Source: Lumbricus terrestris (taxonomy: Eukaryota > Annelida > Clitellata > Crassiclitellata > Lumbricidae). From it: 64,000 bases of DNA. Every line of letters starts with the position of its first letter. The first letter of the stretch is position 1. This document shows, in pieces, positions 30,384 to 64,000 of the stretch. Location of the stretch: contig OX457052.1 of NCBI GenBank assembly GCA_949752735.1, forward strand, positions 39,328,051-39,392,050. The letters are read 5' to 3'. A model generated the notes under the pieces. That model had not been told where the DNA came from. It was given only the letters and a program-made list of their open reading frames with translations, and ran no database searches. The position numbers and the translations under genes are program-made.

Positions 30384-30639
30384 GATACGATGTAATAAGG
30401 CACTGCATGATATACAAATCTTCCTTTATAAGTTTGTCAGTGTTCTTTTGAAGAACACTCCTTGGTTTAAGACTTCCTGAAGGCATTGCGATAATTTGAA
30501 TGATCATATCTGGTCAAATAAGGGAACATTGTAGATAAATTCAACTGCAGAGGTCTCAGATACCATCTTGCAATAACCTGGCAATTTTTTTTAATCAAGT
30601 TCCCATTGCATGCATGACTTCACTAACATCCATTTTGAA

Positions 30640-31120
30640 ATTCTTGCCGCCATTTTGTTCGCCATTTTGGTTTCCAGGCAGTGCTATATATGTGACATTG
30701 GTTTCATCACATGCCTTGACCTCGAAAATGTTGATTTAGACCCTGAAATCATGATTTAGTTGCATATATGTCTTCACTTATTGCCATTTTAAGATTTTGT
30801 CCGCCATTTTGTCCGCCATCTTGGTTTCCGTGCAATGCCACATATGTTACCTTGCTTCCATTGCATTCCTTGACCCCGAAAATGTTGATTTAGACCCTGA
30901 AATTCCACTGCATACATAACTTCACTTACAGCCATTTTAAGATTCTGGCCGCCATTTTGTCCGCCATTTTGATTTTCTTGCAGTATGTGTATTTGGTTCC
31001 ATTGTATTCCTTGCACCCTATAATCTTAATTTAGAGTCTAAAATCGTGTTCCTGTCACATACAATACTTTACTTATAGCCATTTGAAGCAACTGACCGCC
31101 ATTTTGTCCGCCATCTTGTT
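30640..31120 (-). repeat. Subterminal array, copy 2
   Basis: GGCCGCCATTTTGTCCGCCA-type cores recur at about 30650, 30795 and 30945, in the same orientation as 14940-15450. Confidence 0.75.
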
Positions 31121-31424
31121 TTCCCATTGAACGGCCAAATTGCGGCTTGCTAACAGCGATTTTCGTTTTAAGCAGGGTCAAATTAGTCTAGAAAAACCGG
31201 TTAGCAAATTGTTACATGATTTGCTTCTAGCAGTGCCATTTTGAGATTCCAAGCCTGGTCTACATGGCAGCTGCAACCGCAGGGTTTTCAGCCAATCGCG
31301 TGTCACGATAGGGGAATACAATGTGGAAGAGGCGAAGACCATAGGGGGGGAGAAAGTAGTTGATGTTAGGAGTTATTGGTGAAGCTGTAGGCTATTAGCT
31401 TGACCAACAACTGCTAAAGAAGCA

Positions 31425-31554
31425 ACGCAAAAATCTTAAGAATCTAATGACGACACTAACCCTAACACTAACCCTAACCGACCGTCACGACGCAAAAATC
31501 TTAAGAATCTAATGACGACACTAACCCTAACACTAACCCTAACCGACCCTCACG
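31425..31554. repeat. 65-bp tandem duplication with telomere-like CTAACCCTAA
   Basis: Two units (31425-31489 and 31490-31554) are nearly identical. Each contains CTAACCCTAACACTAACCCT, close to the metazoan TTAGGG telomere repeat on the other strand. Confidence 0.8.
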
Positions 31555-32373
31555 ACGCGAAACATTATACCCTATAGCCTACGCGAACGACACCTATAAT
31601 AGGTCTTCTATGTTATAGCCATGCTTAAATTTAACGATAAAGAGCGCTAAAGTGAGACATAATCACCTGTGCAAAATGTTCCTCCATACGTAGGGTCATT
31701 TGTAAGAAATTTTAAACGTTTTACATTGCAATTCGTCTAAAATCGTCAGAGCCTGGCCACACGCACGTGTTGTTTATAGTTTACAAAGGGATGGTCAGAA
31801 ATTGTAGGCCTACTCGACAACCTTCTCCGCCTACGGTCTTCGCCTCTTCCGCATTGTATTCCCCTATGTGATTGGCTGGTTGCAGCTGGAATGTACATTT
31901 TGGAAATAAGCTTCCGGTAGCGTAGCAGCAAATTTAATTATACTTCGATAAATTCTTCTGTTACAATTAATAATAGAGTGCAGCTGTTCAACCTTTTCCT
32001 TGCAGTTGAACTTTTAAGTGCTGTAGAAAAACTGAGCCGACTAACTGACATTAATTAGTGCATTAAGTGCAATGCATGCTGCATAAACATAGACCTACAA
32101 TATAGCATCGCTGTAGGTCTATACTTGGCTGTAGGCCTAATTGTTTGCTTAAATTAAATTGAACATTCTTATAATACGAGCAATGACGAGGCTAACATAA
32201 TTATTTTATTTTTGTTTACGTACCCTAAAATAGGGTACGTTAAAATACGTACGTACCTTTCACAAAATAGAATACGTATGGTAGGCCTACGTACCCTCGA
32301 GCCTTGTTGAATATCATCACCCCTACGACGGCCACTGCCCCTATCGTTACAACCATATTGCATTATTGCATGG

Positions 32374-32420
<47 letters not shown>

Positions 32421-33367
32421 TATACTCATTTTACCCAGACTACAGCAGAGGGACAACTGCACATAATGCTGCGGTGACTATAGAGGGCTACTGTCAATTA
32501 TTCTGTTCCTATTCTATGAGCATTGAGCACACACACAAAACTCGGATCGAGATGTGATTATTATTCATGTTCTTACTAAATGCACCTTTAATAATAGACT
32601 ACGTACATATGCGTCACCGTAGCAACCGCCATGACGACAATCGCCATAGCAACAGCTGTCATGGCGACATTCAACACAGCAACATATCAAAGTACACGAA
32701 TAGGGCCTACTGAACCGAATTTCACACACGTCGACCAGACGGACGATAGAAAGAATTCAGCTGAAAAGTTGTGCAGAATGCAAATATGCAAATGATTACG
32801 AATGGACGACCTACGCTCAGAAACGTCACAAGTTAATATCAACAGATCGAGTATAGCAGCAATAGAATCCTAAATTCGTTCGTGAGAAACTACAGCACAA
32901 GCGGCAACGTTTAGAAAATAAATACGAGTACAATAATAATAATAATAATAATAAACGATTAATCATCTAAATGCACAATATTTTGCAGTTGGCAGTGTCA
33001 CTGGCAGTTTTGTTAACATAATAATATTATTCTTATCAACTAAGTTCGTTTGTGGAGGGTAACCAGGAAGCAGGGTCAAGCGCGGGTCTATCTCCCCCAA
33101 CAGCAAAGACCAGAATTACCGGAGATTCTAATTAATTTTAGAATGGGGAAATTCCGTACCATCGCGTTGCTAGGCAACCGCCTCGATCCTGGTTCTTGAT
33201 TAACCCCCGAATAATAAAAGTTCCACGTTAAAGAAAATCCTCTTTTTTCGTCTAAGAAAAGTCAGTAAGTCGGTCGTCGGTAATTAATAATGAGACGAGA
33301 AGTATAAATGCAGAAGGTCAATTGGTGAGTATGAAGAGTAAGTCCCGTGGTTCGGGAGGGGGCGCCA
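31555..33367. other. Downstream flank of collagen gene
   Basis: No gene is supported. It includes a (TA)n run, a palindromic patch 'tagggtacgttaaaatacgtacgtacc' near 32230-32300, and a minus-strand AATAAA at 32205-32210 that could serve the collagen transcript (about 1.16 kb past its stop codon). Confidence 0.35.
32377..32417. repeat. (TA)n microsatellite
   Basis: About 20 TA units. Confidence 0.95.
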
Positions 33368-63212
<29,845 letters not shown>

Positions 63213-64000
63213 CTAAAAGGAAAGAAAAGACCATAGTTATTCATGTATTTAAAAGATGCTATAATTATCTGCCGATAGCAGTAGGTACTTGATGGTTGAA
63301 CTTAATGTATAGAGCACAAAGGTGTTATGAACTCTCTAAAACGCATTGGACATAACCCATTTGTCCTCTATACAGTCGTTATCTAAACACTACGGTAATA
63401 TGTCAATTAATTCTCATTACCACTAATGATCACTTTGCAAATAAAACTCACTTAATGACCACTGACATTTCATCGTCGAACCGCATTATCTTCATCAAGG
63501 TGTCTATAAACGTTAAAGTATCAAGACTTGCTTCGGTTACGTTAGCTTCTCTCCAATTATTGCACATCCAACGATCTTATCTGAACATCATGACTTCTAT
63601 AGCGCCGCATTCATATCCCACAATGCATCGCACGATGTCGCGCTTCAAGTAATAATCTTCTCAGAAGTCATAATCTTCTCAGAAGTCATAATCTTCTCAG
63701 AAGTCATAATCCTCTCGAGAAGTCCGATTTAAATGCGACTTCTCAAGGTCAAACTCCAAATCATAATTTTGTGAGGTTCAATCAATCAATCAAATCATTT
63801 ATTGCTTCCACAATAAAAAAAAACATAACATGCAGAAAATAATGTAACACAATTAACAGTTGAGTAGACAGCCAATGTAATTACAGAAAATGTACATGAA
63901 CTACAGATTTCATAATTCTGAAAAGATGAGACGCTGTTATGTTCATACGAAAGATGGTTTTCACATAACAACACCATCATGTAATTAAGTAGGCTAACTC
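63213..64000 (-). other. Collagen intron, incomplete
   Basis: No further Gly-X-Y exon is seen. It contains an 18-bp array (AAGTCATAATCTTCTCAG, about 4 copies, 63648-63712). Confidence 0.5.

Larger units (their letters stand above)
27930..31262 (+). mobile_element. Outer inverted-repeat element, copy 2 (right half, LINE-interrupted)
   Basis: 27930-28211 matches 14390-14660, and 30406-31262 matches 14665-15600, including the end GAGATTCCAAGCC. Between them a LINE fragment (28212-30405) is inserted. No left inverted end is found. Confidence 0.68.

Overview
The window is metazoan genomic DNA, most likely from an echinoderm or another invertebrate deuterostome. The support is an intron-rich fibrillar collagen gene with 45/54/99/108-bp exons, cGAS-like genes with short introns, CR1/L2-type LINE tails, tRNA-derived SINEs and a strong excess of the octamer TAGGCCTA. 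The phylum is an inference. All four main coding units (two cGAS-like genes, one LTR retrotransposon, one collagen gene) lie on the minus strand, so they read from high to low coordinates.

Region 0-8 kb holds cGAS-like receptor gene 1: three exons (5418-4842, 2881-2493, 2175-1891) that join in phase to a 416-residue protein. It is flanked by small inverted-repeat elements, several with exact target-site duplications. Region 8.36-15.6 kb is a nested mobile-element block: an outer element with inverted ends and ~155-bp subterminal arrays, interrupted by a 3.7-kb hAT-like foldback element with an 8-bp duplication.

Region 16.2-27.0 kb is a paralogue, cGAS-like gene 2, with exons 1 and 2 of exactly the same lengths as in gene 1. 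Its second intron has been stretched to 9.1 kb by a 7.9-kb LTR retrotransposon (17278-25160). That element has two 1870-bp LTRs that agree wherever compared, a gag-protease ORF of 1067 codons whose first ~314 codons lie inside the 5' LTR, a second ORF of unknown function, and no reverse transcriptase or integrase. Region 27.7-31.3 kb is a second copy of the outer element, interrupted by a LINE fragment (endonuclease plus part of the reverse transcriptase).

Region 33.4-63.2 kb is the 3' part of a fibrillar collagen gene. I traced 33 triple-helix exons (888 residues, 296 triplets) and 6 exons for the C-telopeptide and C-propeptide (239 residues plus stop). The 5' end lies beyond the window. The C-propeptide keeps six of eight canonical cysteines and lacks exactly the two (Cys2 and Cys3) that make interchain disulfides in vertebrate procollagens. 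Two triplets have lost glycine (Gly to Ala, Gly to Ser). Nearly every intron carries its own tandem repeat, so most long ORFs there are repeat artefacts.

The cGAS-like genes would act in nucleic-acid sensing and cyclic-dinucleotide signalling. The collagen is extracellular matrix. I see no functional link between them beyond proximity.
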